Assembly (NCBI RefSeq): GCF_030815125.1
Contig: NZ_JAUSWH010000017.1
Coordinates: forward strand, 54,500-118,499
Direction of reading: 5' to 3'
Length of the DNA stretch: 64,000 nucleotides
Source: Allorhizobium paknamense
GTDB lineage: Bacteria; Pseudomonadota; Alphaproteobacteria; Rhizobiales; Rhizobiaceae
In this document: positions 36,956-45,476 of the stretch, piece by piece
Layout of the letters: each line of letters begins with the position of its first letter
How positions within the stretch are numbered: position 1 is the stretch's first letter
Translations under genes and position numbers: made by a program
The notes under the pieces: generated by a model
Told to the model about the DNA's origin: nothing
Database searches by the model: none
Seen by the model: only the letters and a program-made list of their open reading frames with translations

Positions 36956-37111
36956 ATTCTTTCTACCCATTCTGTTGGTTGGTGGACCCGCGAGAGCAAA
37001 TGCTCTTGCGTATAATCGGTGGAACAGCAGACACAAGGACTGCCTGGGCAATACAGACGGTAGACTGTCAGTGCTTGAACACATACCTACTTGCCGCGGT
37101 AGGACACACAG

Positions 37112-38086
37112 TCATTTTCCGATAGTATCCAACCCCTGCGCAGCATCTCCATCGATGATCAAGCCGTTGACTATCCCGCTGCGTAACAAGGCTCGAGCTG
37201 CGATTGCCTTTTCTTCACCGGCTATAAGAAGCACGACTTTTATCTTTCTAAGTTCGGCCATTCCGACTGCAATCGTTCGCTCACTCAACCTGTGACTGAC
37301 TTCCTGGCCATTCGCATCGAAGAAAATCCCGTTGGTATCTCCAATCGCTCCGGCCTCCCGCAGGCTCTCAAGCTCTGCCTTGCTGATCATGCCTTGCAGC
37401 CTCAGCAGTGACCGTTCGGTCAACTCTCCAGCACTGATGAAGCAGACCGAAGCAGAATGAGCGATTTCCATAGCCTTCATCACCGAGCGCTGCGACATGA
37501 GTACCTTTCGGTCTTCAATACTGTCTGCAATGAAGGGAACGGGTAGAAAAAAACCTTCCCCGCCGGTGCGCCGTGCAAGGCTATGAACCACTTCGAACGG
37601 GTTGTAGGCATTGTTCGCCGTCAGTGAACCCATCATGGAGATGAAACGGGCGTGCGGGGCTCTCACACCTGCAAGTTGAAGCGTCATCTGTTCGATTGTA
37701 CGTCCCCAACCTGTTCCCACGGTTATCTGATCCTGCTCGATCAACAGCTTCTTGAGATAATTGGCAGCAGCCACGCCAACGGCCCGGAACGCGATCTGCT
37801 GTCGAACTTCGGAACCAGTGTCTGATCCAGTGAAACCAAAAGCCGGTGTTGTAATGCAGAAATCCAGGCCAAAGCGTCGCTCCAGCTCTGTCTCTAGCGG
37901 CATGGTGCCTGCGCGCTGGTGATCGATCGAGATGCTGACCAAGCCCGTCTCCCGCGCCTCGGACAGCATCTTGTTCACACGGGCGCGCGTCAGCCCCAGC
38001 CGCGAGGCCGTCATCTCCTGGTTGAGGCCGCCGACATAGTAGTACCAGGCCACGCGCACCATCAGGTCGTCGTCATTCTCGCTCAA
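37112..38086 (-). CDS. SorC/DeoR-type sugar-binding transcriptional regulator
   Basis: 324 residues. I chose the TTG at 38086 because GGAGGAAGG lies at ideal spacing before it (a TTG seven codons upstream is possible). N-terminal HTH: YYVGGLNQEMTASRLGLTRARVNKML; the rest is the SorC sugar-phosphate-binding domain (GWGRTIEQM, AGELTERSLLRL, GDTNGIFFDANG). Family members sense phosphorylated sugars and often act on divergent transport and kinase operons, as arranged here. Confidence 0.92.
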   Translation of the reverse strand: MSENDDDLMVRVAWYYYVGGLNQEMTASRLGLTRARVNKMLSEARETGLVSISIDHQRAGTMPLETELERRFGLDFCITTPAFGFTGSDTGSEVRQQIAFRAVGVAAANYLKKLLIEQDQITVGTGWGRTIEQMTLQLAGVRAPHARFISMMGSLTANNAYNPFEVVHSLARRTGGEGFFLPVPFIADSIEDRKVLMSQRSVMKAMEIAHSASVCFISAGELTERSLLRLQGMISKAELESLREAGAIGDTNGIFFDANGQEVSHRLSERTIAVGMAELRKIKVVLLIAGEEKAIAARALLRSGIVNGLIIDGDAAQGLDTIGK

Positions 38087-38101
38087 AATCCTTCCTCCCT
38101 G

Positions 38102-38148
38102 TGACAAATGTAATTGTAGTTGACAAATGTAACGATGTGAATATCACT
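38102..38148 (+). promoter_or_regulatory. Promoter/operator region of the sugar operon
   Basis: Direct repeat TGACAAATGTAA at 38102-38113 and 38121-38132 (19-base period). The second copy, with the T before it, supplies a consensus -35 TTGACA (38120-38125); a weak -10 (TATCAC) follows 16 bases later. The first copy sits against the ribosome-binding site of the minus-strand regulator gene. Likely binding site of the SorC-type regulator. Confidence 0.5.
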
Positions 38149-38216
38149 AATGCCATTCGCGTAGGGAGCGCGAAAAATTGGGCGGGTCAATCTCATACCC
38201 GCGAGGAGGATCAGCA

Positions 38217-39164
38217 ATGTCTATGTTTTTCCGGAGGACGGCATTCGCCGCCGCCGCAGGCCTTCTGTTGAGTTTTGTAAATGCTCAGGCCACCAACATC
38301 GCCTGGGTTCATTCCAATGCTGCCGCCCAATCCGAACAGCGGGTAAAGGCTGGCTTTGACGCCTGGCTCAAATCCAGCGCCAAGGACTGGAAGGTCAGTG
38401 TTCTGGATAGCGGCGGCTCTGGCGAGCGCACAGCATCCAACCTGCAGGACGCAGCGTCGCGCGGCGTCGATGCCATCATCATCACCATGGCGGATCTGCG
38501 CGCCTCGCGGGCGGCGATCGATGCGGCCGTCAAGGCGAAGATCCCGATCATCACCGTCGACAGCGGTTACGTGACGGGCGTTCTGGCCGACATCACCACC
38601 AACAACTGGGCCATGTCCGCCGATGTATCGCCCTATCTGCTGAACGAACTTGGCGGCAAGGGCAACATCATCTTCCTGCGCATGGCCGAACACCACGGCA
38701 CCCGCAAGCGCGGTGATGTGATGGCGACGATCCTGAAAGAGTACCCCGATGTGAAGGTGCTGGCCGAGCACAACATCAAGTACACTGCCTTCTTTGAAGA
38801 TACGACGACGACCATGCAGGACTATGCATCGCGCTTTGGTGACAAGATCGATGCCGTGTGGGCACCATGGGATGAGCCTGCGCAGGCTTCGATCAATGCG
38901 CTCAAGGCCGCTGGCCTCACCAAGGTGAAGGTCATCGGTATCGACGGACACCCAAATGCTGTTGCCGAAGTTTGCAAGCCGGACGGCATGATGATTGCCA
39001 CCGTTTCACAGCCCTTCGAGAAGATGGGCGCACAGGCCGGTCAGTGGATCGAGGATATCGTCGTCAAGAAGCAGGACGCAGCCAAAGTGATACCGTCCAA
39101 GACTGTTTATCTGGATGCGCCGTTGGTTACCAAGCAGAACTGCAAAGACTTCCTGCCCAAGTGA
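38217..39164 (+). CDS. Ribose-type periplasmic sugar-binding protein
   Basis: 315 residues from the ATG at 38217 (GAGGAGGA upstream). Signal peptide cleaved after NAQA; mature part with the type-1 periplasmic-binding fold (GVDAIIITMADL, PIITVDSGYVTG, VWAPWDEPAQA, KVIGIDGH). Recognises an unknown sugar. First gene of the plus-strand operon; its 3' end is followed by a stable hairpin. Confidence 0.92.
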   Translation: MSMFFRRTAFAAAAGLLLSFVNAQATNIAWVHSNAAAQSEQRVKAGFDAWLKSSAKDWKVSVLDSGGSGERTASNLQDAASRGVDAIIITMADLRASRAAIDAAVKAKIPIITVDSGYVTGVLADITTNNWAMSADVSPYLLNELGGKGNIIFLRMAEHHGTRKRGDVMATILKEYPDVKVLAEHNIKYTAFFEDTTTTMQDYASRFGDKIDAVWAPWDEPAQASINALKAAGLTKVKVIGIDGHPNAVAEVCKPDGMMIATVSQPFEKMGAQAGQWIEDIVVKKQDAAKVIPSKTVYLDAPLVTKQNCKDFLPK

Positions 39165-39182
39165 CTCTCACGTCGTAACCAG

Positions 39183-39207
39183 GCGACCGGCTGGCCCGGC
39201 CGGTCGC
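39183..39207 (+). promoter_or_regulatory. Hairpin between binding-protein and ATPase genes
   Basis: GCGACCGG/CCGGTCGC, 8-bp perfect stem with a 9-base loop, no following T run. In ABC operons such hairpins stabilise the binding-protein mRNA or reduce read-through, giving more binding protein than channel. Confidence 0.55.
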
Positions 39208-39265
39208 ACCCCTTTCGCCTCGTGTGCTTCATGCCGCGTGGCACCGTTGAAACGGAGAAGATGGG

Positions 39266-40777
39266 ATGTCGGTCAGGCTCTCCGGAATTACCATGCAATA
39301 TCCCGGTACGCGGGCGCTGGATCATGTGGATGCCGATTTCACCTTTCATGAGGTGCACGGCCTGATCGGCGAAAACGGTGCGGGTAAAACCACCCTTGTC
39401 AGCATTCTCGGCGGCAGCAGGCAGCCGACGGAAGGCGCGCTCTATATCAACGACGCGAAGGCCGAACTGACAAGCGCGGGCGATGCACTTCGCAAGGGCA
39501 TTGCGCATGTTTCCCAGGAAGGCAGCCTCGTCGCCAGCCTTTCCGGTGCACAGAATATTCTGCTGGGCGACGAGCCTCGCAACCGGCTCGGCATCATCGA
39601 CAAGCGCCGCCTGGAAAAGCGGGCGGCGGACCTCATGGCCCACTGGTTTCCTGACGTATCCATCGATCTGTCCGAGCCGGTGGAGTATCTGCCCATGGCC
39701 GATCAGAAGGTGATCGAGATCGTTCGTGCGCTGCGCGGCGATATCAAGCTTTTGATCCTTGATGAGCCAACGGCAACACTGCCGGCCCGCGAAAAGGAAA
39801 ACCTCTGGCGCATCATCCGCTCGCTACCCAAGCGCGGCGTCGGCGTCGTGCTGATCAGCCATTTCCTGTCGGAAGTCAAAGCGCTGAGCGACCGCATTAC
39901 CGTGCTGCGCGACGGGCGGCACATTACCACGCTTCCAGGCTCCGAGGTGACCGAGGCACAGCTGGTCGACCTGATGCTGCAGCGAAGCGGCCAGACGGTG
40001 AGCCAGCAGGCCACCGATGAAGAGCGCTCTTTCGGCCCTGTGGTCCTGCAGATTTCCAACTGGAAAGTTGGTGGTATCGAGGTTGATGGTTTAAGCCTCC
40101 GCGAAGGCGAAATCCTGGGTCTGATTGGGCTGACGGGGGCAGGGCATTTCGGGTTTGCACGCTCGCTCTACACGGGCGAAGGTTTCATTTCCGGTACAAC
40201 GCTCTTTAGAGGCAAATCCGTTTCCAATCTCAGTGCACGGATCATGAAGGCCAATGGCGTGGCCTTCATTCCCGACCAGCGGATGGAAAACTCGCTGATC
40301 GGCGATTGGGATGTGCGGGAAAACCTTGCCATGGTGCATCCGGCCCGCGGAGCGCTCGCTAAAACCGGCATACTGTCTCCTGCCCGCGAAGAGACGCATG
40401 CCCGCAATGCCATGTCGCTCTTCAATGTGAAGGCACATTCCTCCGCCCAGAAGATCAAGGATCTGAGCGGTGGCAATAAGCAGAAGGTGTCAATCGGCAA
40501 GTGGCTATACGGCACGCCGGATCGTTATAACCTGATGATCTTCGTCGAGCCAACCGAAGGCGTGGATATCGGCGCAAAGCGCGAAATCCACCGTCATCTG
40601 AAGCGAATGGCGTCAGAAGGGGCGGCCATCATCGTTGCTTCTTCGGACCTCATGGAAATTGCCGAGATTTCCGATCGCGTCATCCCTTTCGTTTCCGGCA
40701 GGGCAGGCTCCGAAATCGACAGAGCCGCCTTCTCCGAAACCCGTTTCATCGCAGCCATGGCAGGAGTGACATCATGA
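39266..40777 (+). CDS. Ribose-type ABC ATPase with two nucleotide-binding domains
   Basis: 503 residues, RbsA/MglA-like. First domain: Walker A GENGAGKTT, LLILDEPTATL. Its signature is atypical (YLPMADQKVIEI). Second domain: degenerate Walker A (GLTGAGHFGF), signature LSGGNKQKVSIGKWL, and EPTEGVDIGAKREI, the usual pattern in this family. The stop overlaps the permease start by four bases. Confidence 0.93.
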   Translation: MSVRLSGITMQYPGTRALDHVDADFTFHEVHGLIGENGAGKTTLVSILGGSRQPTEGALYINDAKAELTSAGDALRKGIAHVSQEGSLVASLSGAQNILLGDEPRNRLGIIDKRRLEKRAADLMAHWFPDVSIDLSEPVEYLPMADQKVIEIVRALRGDIKLLILDEPTATLPAREKENLWRIIRSLPKRGVGVVLISHFLSEVKALSDRITVLRDGRHITTLPGSEVTEAQLVDLMLQRSGQTVSQQATDEERSFGPVVLQISNWKVGGIEVDGLSLREGEILGLIGLTGAGHFGFARSLYTGEGFISGTTLFRGKSVSNLSARIMKANGVAFIPDQRMENSLIGDWDVRENLAMVHPARGALAKTGILSPAREETHARNAMSLFNVKAHSSAQKIKDLSGGNKQKVSIGKWLYGTPDRYNLMIFVEPTEGVDIGAKREIHRHLKRMASEGAAIIVASSDLMEIAEISDRVIPFVSGRAGSEIDRAAFSETRFIAAMAGVTS

Positions 40778-41766
40778 GCGCGCAGGCACGCCCAGCGGCA
40801 GAAATTCGTCCGCACGCAACAGATAAGGGCAAGAGCCAGTGGCTGCTGAAATACAGCACGCTGATTGCTCTGGTTATCCTGTTCCTTGGCTTTTCCCTGA
40901 CGGTAGACCGGTTCCTCACCACCTCCAACCTGCTGAATATCGTGCAGCAGATATCCATGCTGACCATTGTCGGTGCGGGCTTGACCTTCGGCTTCGGCGC
41001 GAAGGAGATGGATCTTTCGGTCGGCTATACCGTGGGTTTGACCGGCATTCTGGTACCGCTGATGCTGATTTCCGGTGTGCCGCTGCCGCTGGCGCTTCTG
41101 GGTGGCATTGCCGCTGGCTTCGCCGTCGGCGCTGTGAATTCAATGCTGGTAACGCTCATCGGCATTCCGTCGCTTATCGCAACGCTTGCCACTGGCTCCA
41201 TCCTTTACGGCCTGAACTTCATGACAACGGGTGGCCGTGCGATCTATGGCGGTCTGCCGGACACCTATCTCTGGCTTGGTCAGGGGCAGCTTCTCAGTAT
41301 TCCAGTTCTTGCCTATGCCATGGTGCTCTTCGTGTTCCTAGCCTGGTTCCTGATGGAGCGCACCATTTTTGGTCGCTACATATATGCGGTCGGCGGTAAC
41401 CTGAAGGCGGCTGAACTTTCCGGGGTCAACGGGCGCTTTTATCGCTCGGCAGCGCTTGTGGTGTGCAGCCTGTTTGCCGCCGTGGCAGGCATGCTGCTCG
41501 CAGCACGCCTCGGCTCCGGCCAGCCAAATGCGGGCGAGCGCTACCTGCTTGATGGCCTGGCCACCGTTTTCATCGGTATGACCATGATCCGGCCCGGAAC
41601 CGCTACCGTCATCGGCACTTTCTTCGGCGCACTGTTCATCGGTGTCATCAACAATGGCCTCAACCTCATCGGTATGGATACCTACATCCAGAGCATCGTG
41701 AAGGGCCTGATCATCCTTGTGGCTGTCGCCATCGTCTCCAGAACCACCAAGCTTCGGCTTCTGTGA
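40774..41766 (+). CDS. Ribose-type ABC permease
   Basis: 330 residues, about eight to ten helices, RbsC-like features: TVDRFLTTSNLLNIVQQIS, GAGLTFGFGAKEMDLSVG and the loop GGNLKAAELSGVN. Only one permease gene is present, so it must homodimerise. Confidence 0.93.
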   Translation: MSAQARPAAEIRPHATDKGKSQWLLKYSTLIALVILFLGFSLTVDRFLTTSNLLNIVQQISMLTIVGAGLTFGFGAKEMDLSVGYTVGLTGILVPLMLISGVPLPLALLGGIAAGFAVGAVNSMLVTLIGIPSLIATLATGSILYGLNFMTTGGRAIYGGLPDTYLWLGQGQLLSIPVLAYAMVLFVFLAWFLMERTIFGRYIYAVGGNLKAAELSGVNGRFYRSAALVVCSLFAAVAGMLLAARLGSGQPNAGERYLLDGLATVFIGMTMIRPGTATVIGTFFGALFIGVINNGLNLIGMDTYIQSIVKGLIILVAVAIVSRTTKLRLL

Positions 41767-41801
41767 TTGCGACGCGGCCCAGTTCAATTCGGAGTACCTC
41801 C

Positions 41802-42830
41802 ATGAACCTCAAACCCAATACCAATCTCAGCAGTCTTTATCGCACCATGCGGCGCATCCGCACCTTTGAGGAGCGTGTGGGAGAACTGTTCGTTCGTGGC
41901 CAGTCAGCTGGCTCCATGCTGCATCTTTCCATCGGCGAAGAATCAAGTGCCGCGGGCGTCTGCGCGGTCATGAAGCCGCAGGATACTTTTACCACGCACC
42001 ATCGAGGCCACGGGATTTTCCTGGCACGTGGTGCGGACCCAAAGCGGATGATGGCGGAAATCGGCGGCAAGGAAACCGGATACTGCCACGGCAAAGGCGG
42101 CTCCATGCACATTGCCGATATGGCGCTTGGCCATCTGGGCGCCAATGCCATTGTCGGGGGCGGTATCCCGGCAGTGGTCGGTGCGGGGCTATCGAGCAAG
42201 CGTCTGAAGCAGGATTCCGTGTCCGTCGCCTTCTTTGGTGATGGCGCAATGCAGCAGGGTATTCTCTATGAAAGCATGAATATGGCAGCGCTGTGGGATC
42301 TGCCGGTTCTCTTTGTCTGCATCAACAACCAGTACGGCATGGGCACGCGCATCGATCAGGCCACGCGCAATACCGCGTTTGATCAACGTGCCAAGGCGTT
42401 TGGCCTCAACGGAACCGTCGTCAACGGTCTGGACGTAGAGGAAGTGCAGGCCGCCGCCCGCTGGCTGATGGATGAGGCGCGCAATGGCAAACCCGGCTTC
42501 CTGTCGGTCGAAGTCTATCGCTTCTTCGGTCATGCACGCATGGACAAGAGCCCCTATCGCGATGAGGCGGAGGAGATCGAGGGCCGCAAGAAGGACCCCG
42601 TCCTCTTTGCACGGAACAAGCTGATCGAGACGGGGCTGGAAACGGAACCGGCGCTGGACGAGACAGACCGTACGATCGCTGCCGAAATGGACGCGACCAT
42701 CGATTTCACGGTCGAGTCCAAGGCACCGCAGCTCAACACCATGTTCCGCGATGTCTATGCCGTGGGGGAACCGGAGCCGGAGCCCGTTCGCACCCGTATT
42801 GACCGCGTTCTAGCCAGGGAAGACATATAA
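41802..42830 (+). CDS. acoA: Thiamine-diphosphate dehydrogenase E1 alpha subunit (acetoin/pyruvate type)
   Basis: 342 residues from the ATG at 41802 (GGAG upstream). TPP motif GDGAMQQG (146-153) to INN (174-176), preceded by GGSMHI and HRGHG. It forms an alpha2beta2 E1 with the next gene and cleaves a 2-oxo or acetoin-like compound, passing an acyl group to E2 lipoate. AcoA-like by size and context; pyruvate E1 alpha is hard to exclude. Confidence 0.9.
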   Translation: MNLKPNTNLSSLYRTMRRIRTFEERVGELFVRGQSAGSMLHLSIGEESSAAGVCAVMKPQDTFTTHHRGHGIFLARGADPKRMMAEIGGKETGYCHGKGGSMHIADMALGHLGANAIVGGGIPAVVGAGLSSKRLKQDSVSVAFFGDGAMQQGILYESMNMAALWDLPVLFVCINNQYGMGTRIDQATRNTAFDQRAKAFGLNGTVVNGLDVEEVQAAARWLMDEARNGKPGFLSVEVYRFFGHARMDKSPYRDEAEEIEGRKKDPVLFARNKLIETGLETEPALDETDRTIAAEMDATIDFTVESKAPQLNTMFRDVYAVGEPEPEPVRTRIDRVLAREDI

Positions 42831-43804
42831 TGGCCGCGATGACCTACAGAGACGCCCTGCGTCAGGCGCTGGATGACGCCATGAACGAAGATCAGAGCAT
42901 CGTTGTCATGGGTGAGGAAGTGGGCCGCTATGGCGGGGCCTATGGCGTTACCAAAGACCTGATCAAAACCCACGGGCCGGAGCGGCTGATCGATACGCCG
43001 ATTTCCGAACCGGCCATTATCGGCGCTGCGGTGGGTGCTGCCATGACGGGTTTGAGGCCGGTTGCCGAACTCATGTATATCGACTTTCTCGGCATGACCA
43101 TGGACCAGCTGGCCAATCAGGCGGCCAAGATCCGCTACATGTTCGGCGGGCAGATTGGCGTGCCCATGGTGCTGAGGACGCAAGGTGGAACCGGACGCTC
43201 AGCCGGTGCGCAGCATTCGCAAAGCCTTGAAGGCTGGGTCATGCACACGCCGGGACTTCGCCTTGCCATGCCGGCCACCGTGCAGGACGCCTATCACCTT
43301 CTGCGCCAGAGCCTGACCAAGCCGGACCCGGTGGTCTTTATCGAGCACAAGGCGCTTTATACCCGCAAGGAAGAGGTGGATCTGACTGCCGAACCGCTGC
43401 CCTGGGGCAAGGCCGCCGTGCGCCGCGAGGGTGGGGATCTGGTCATCGTGACCTATTCCCGGCAAGTGATCTATGCGCTGGAGGCGGCAGAAAAGCTGGC
43501 GGCCAAGGGCATCGAAGCAACCGTTATCGACCTTCGCACGCTCAATCCGCTCGATTTCGATACGGTTCGCCAGCATGTGGAACGCGTCGGAAAGGCCATG
43601 GTGGTCAGTGAAGGGGTCATGACCTCAGGCGTGGCGGCAGAGCTTGCGGCGCGCATTTCCGAAGAATGCTTCGATTTTCTGGAGCAGCCGGTGGTGCGGG
43701 TGGCAGGTGAGGACATTCCGATTTCCGTTTCGCAGGAGCTGGAATCCGGCAGCGTGCCTTCCACATCGCTGATTGCAGAGGTTGCGGAGAAGATGCTGTC
43801 ATGA
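42830..43804 (+). CDS. acoB: Thiamine-diphosphate dehydrogenase E1 beta subunit
   Basis: 324 residues; shares one base with the acoA stop (TAATG). Typical E1 beta: MGEEVGRYGGAYGVTKDL, PISEPAIIGAAVGAAM, GGTGRSAGAQHSQSLE and IDLRTLNPLDFDT. The stop overlaps the E2 gene by four bases, so all three are coupled. Confidence 0.93.
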   Translation: MAAMTYRDALRQALDDAMNEDQSIVVMGEEVGRYGGAYGVTKDLIKTHGPERLIDTPISEPAIIGAAVGAAMTGLRPVAELMYIDFLGMTMDQLANQAAKIRYMFGGQIGVPMVLRTQGGTGRSAGAQHSQSLEGWVMHTPGLRLAMPATVQDAYHLLRQSLTKPDPVVFIEHKALYTRKEEVDLTAEPLPWGKAAVRREGGDLVIVTYSRQVIYALEAAEKLAAKGIEATVIDLRTLNPLDFDTVRQHVERVGKAMVVSEGVMTSGVAAELAARISEECFDFLEQPVVRVAGEDIPISVSQELESGSVPSTSLIAEVAEKMLS

Positions 43805-45402
43805 ACGAGCGACTTCTCAAGATGCCGCGTCTCGGGGAAACCATGGACGAGGGCAAGATCGTCGGCTGGTTGATCAAGCCGGGAGACAGTTTCAGCCGTG
43901 GCGATCCGATCATCGAGATCGAGACAGACAAGACCGTGGCGGAATTTCCCGCATTGGGAAATGGAAAGCTGACGGAAATTCTGGTCGATCTGGATCAGAC
44001 CATCGAAGTGGGAACACCGATTGCCCGCGTAGAGCTGGGCGAGGGGCCGGACTGGACACGCGAAGAGGGCGAAGAGCCCGCACCCGAGCCTGCCGCAGCT
44101 GCTGGCGTGGAAGTGGATCTGCCCATGCCGCGCCTTGGCGAAACCATGGAGGAGGGGCGTCTTTCCAGATGGTTGAAGCAGCCGGGAGAGCACTTCACGC
44201 GTGGCGAGGCCATTGTTGAAATCGAAACGGACAAGACGCTTGCCGAATTTCCGGCCTTGAGCGATGGCGTTCTGGTGGCACTTCTGCGCCACGAAGACGA
44301 GATGGTGACGGTGGGCGAACCCATTGCCCGCATTCTCGTTCACCAGGCGGATGCGCAGGGCGAAACAGCGCAGGCCAAACCCGCACCGCAAGCTGCTTCG
44401 TCGCAGGCCGCCACACCCACACCTGCCCCACAGCGCACCGCATCTGGCTCTGAGAAACGCAGGGCAACGCCGCTTGCGCGTCGTCTTGCCCGCCAGCACG
44501 GCATTGATCTGCACGGCATCACCGGCACGGGCAGGCGCGGGCGCATCGAAAAGGAGGATGTGCTGGGGCTGGAGCGGAATGCGCAGGTGACCCCAATCGC
44601 AGCGTCAGCCAGGGATGGCGTGCAGTTTCTTTCGCTGAAATCCGGGCGGCTTGCCTATTCCGATAGCGGCGGTGGAGGCGAAACCTATCTTCTGCTGCAC
44701 GGCTTTTCGGGCGACAGAACCACCTTGGCGACCACCATTTCCGCATTGCAACGGGCGGGCAAGCGCGTGATTGCGGTGGATTTGCCCGGTCATGGCCTGA
44801 CGGAAATCGAGGCGAAGTCTGGCGAAGACCTTTCTCGCGATTTGCCTGAGTTCATGCAGGCTCTACACCTCAAGCGGCTTCATCTTGTTGCGCATTCTCT
44901 GGGGGCGGTGGCTGCGGTTGATCTGGCGCTGTCAGGGCCGGAAAGCATTGCTTCCCTGAGCCTCATTGCGCCTGCGGGTCTGGGCAGTGAGATCGATAGC
45001 GAATTCATCCGGGGCATGGCGGCTGTTTCTTCCAAGGGGGAGCTGTCGCATCTTCTGCGCAGGCTCTCGGTCAATGATGTTGCGCTGTCGGATGCTGCCT
45101 TGAAAACCTTGAGCCAGCAACTCGGTCAAGGACGTCTCAAGGCTCTCGCAGAGGCTATCAACGGCGCTTCCGGCCAGCGTGTGGATATCATCGCCGCGCT
45201 GCAAAAGCTGGTGACCTCGATACCCGTCAAAGTCATTTTCGGCCTTGAGGATCGCATCATCCCGTGGAGCCAGGTCAAGGCGCTACCGCCGCGTGTCGCC
45301 ATCCATCTTCTCTCGCGTTCAGGCCATATGCCACAGTGGGATCAGCCGCGTGACGTTCAGGACATCCTGCTTTCGTCCACAAGGGCGGGAGGTGGATTGT
45401 GA
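43801..45402 (+). CDS. acoC: E2-type protein: two lipoyl domains, E3-binding domain, alpha/beta-hydrolase
   Basis: 533 residues. Lipoyl domains at about 5-78 (Lys44 in ETDKT) and 107-180 (Lys145); a Pro/Ala linker; peripheral-subunit (E3)-binding domain at about 222-255 (ATPLARRLARQHGIDL); and an alpha/beta-hydrolase fold at about 275-533 (AHSLGA nucleophile Ser366; SGHMPQW His) in place of the usual acyltransferase. This is the AcoC architecture, but with a duplicated lipoyl domain. Part of an acetoin-dehydrogenase-like complex; no E3 gene is nearby. Confidence 0.9.
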   Translation: MNERLLKMPRLGETMDEGKIVGWLIKPGDSFSRGDPIIEIETDKTVAEFPALGNGKLTEILVDLDQTIEVGTPIARVELGEGPDWTREEGEEPAPEPAAAAGVEVDLPMPRLGETMEEGRLSRWLKQPGEHFTRGEAIVEIETDKTLAEFPALSDGVLVALLRHEDEMVTVGEPIARILVHQADAQGETAQAKPAPQAASSQAATPTPAPQRTASGSEKRRATPLARRLARQHGIDLHGITGTGRRGRIEKEDVLGLERNAQVTPIAASARDGVQFLSLKSGRLAYSDSGGGGETYLLLHGFSGDRTTLATTISALQRAGKRVIAVDLPGHGLTEIEAKSGEDLSRDLPEFMQALHLKRLHLVAHSLGAVAAVDLALSGPESIASLSLIAPAGLGSEIDSEFIRGMAAVSSKGELSHLLRRLSVNDVALSDAALKTLSQQLGQGRLKALAEAINGASGQRVDIIAALQKLVTSIPVKVIFGLEDRIIPWSQVKALPPRVAIHLLSRSGHMPQWDQPRDVQDILLSSTRAGGGL

Positions 45403-45476
45403 CGCGGTAGGCGCCAAGGCGCAGAGTAAATTTTGAGACTTGGCACCCGGGAGGAACAAGGGTGCGGGAGGAGATA

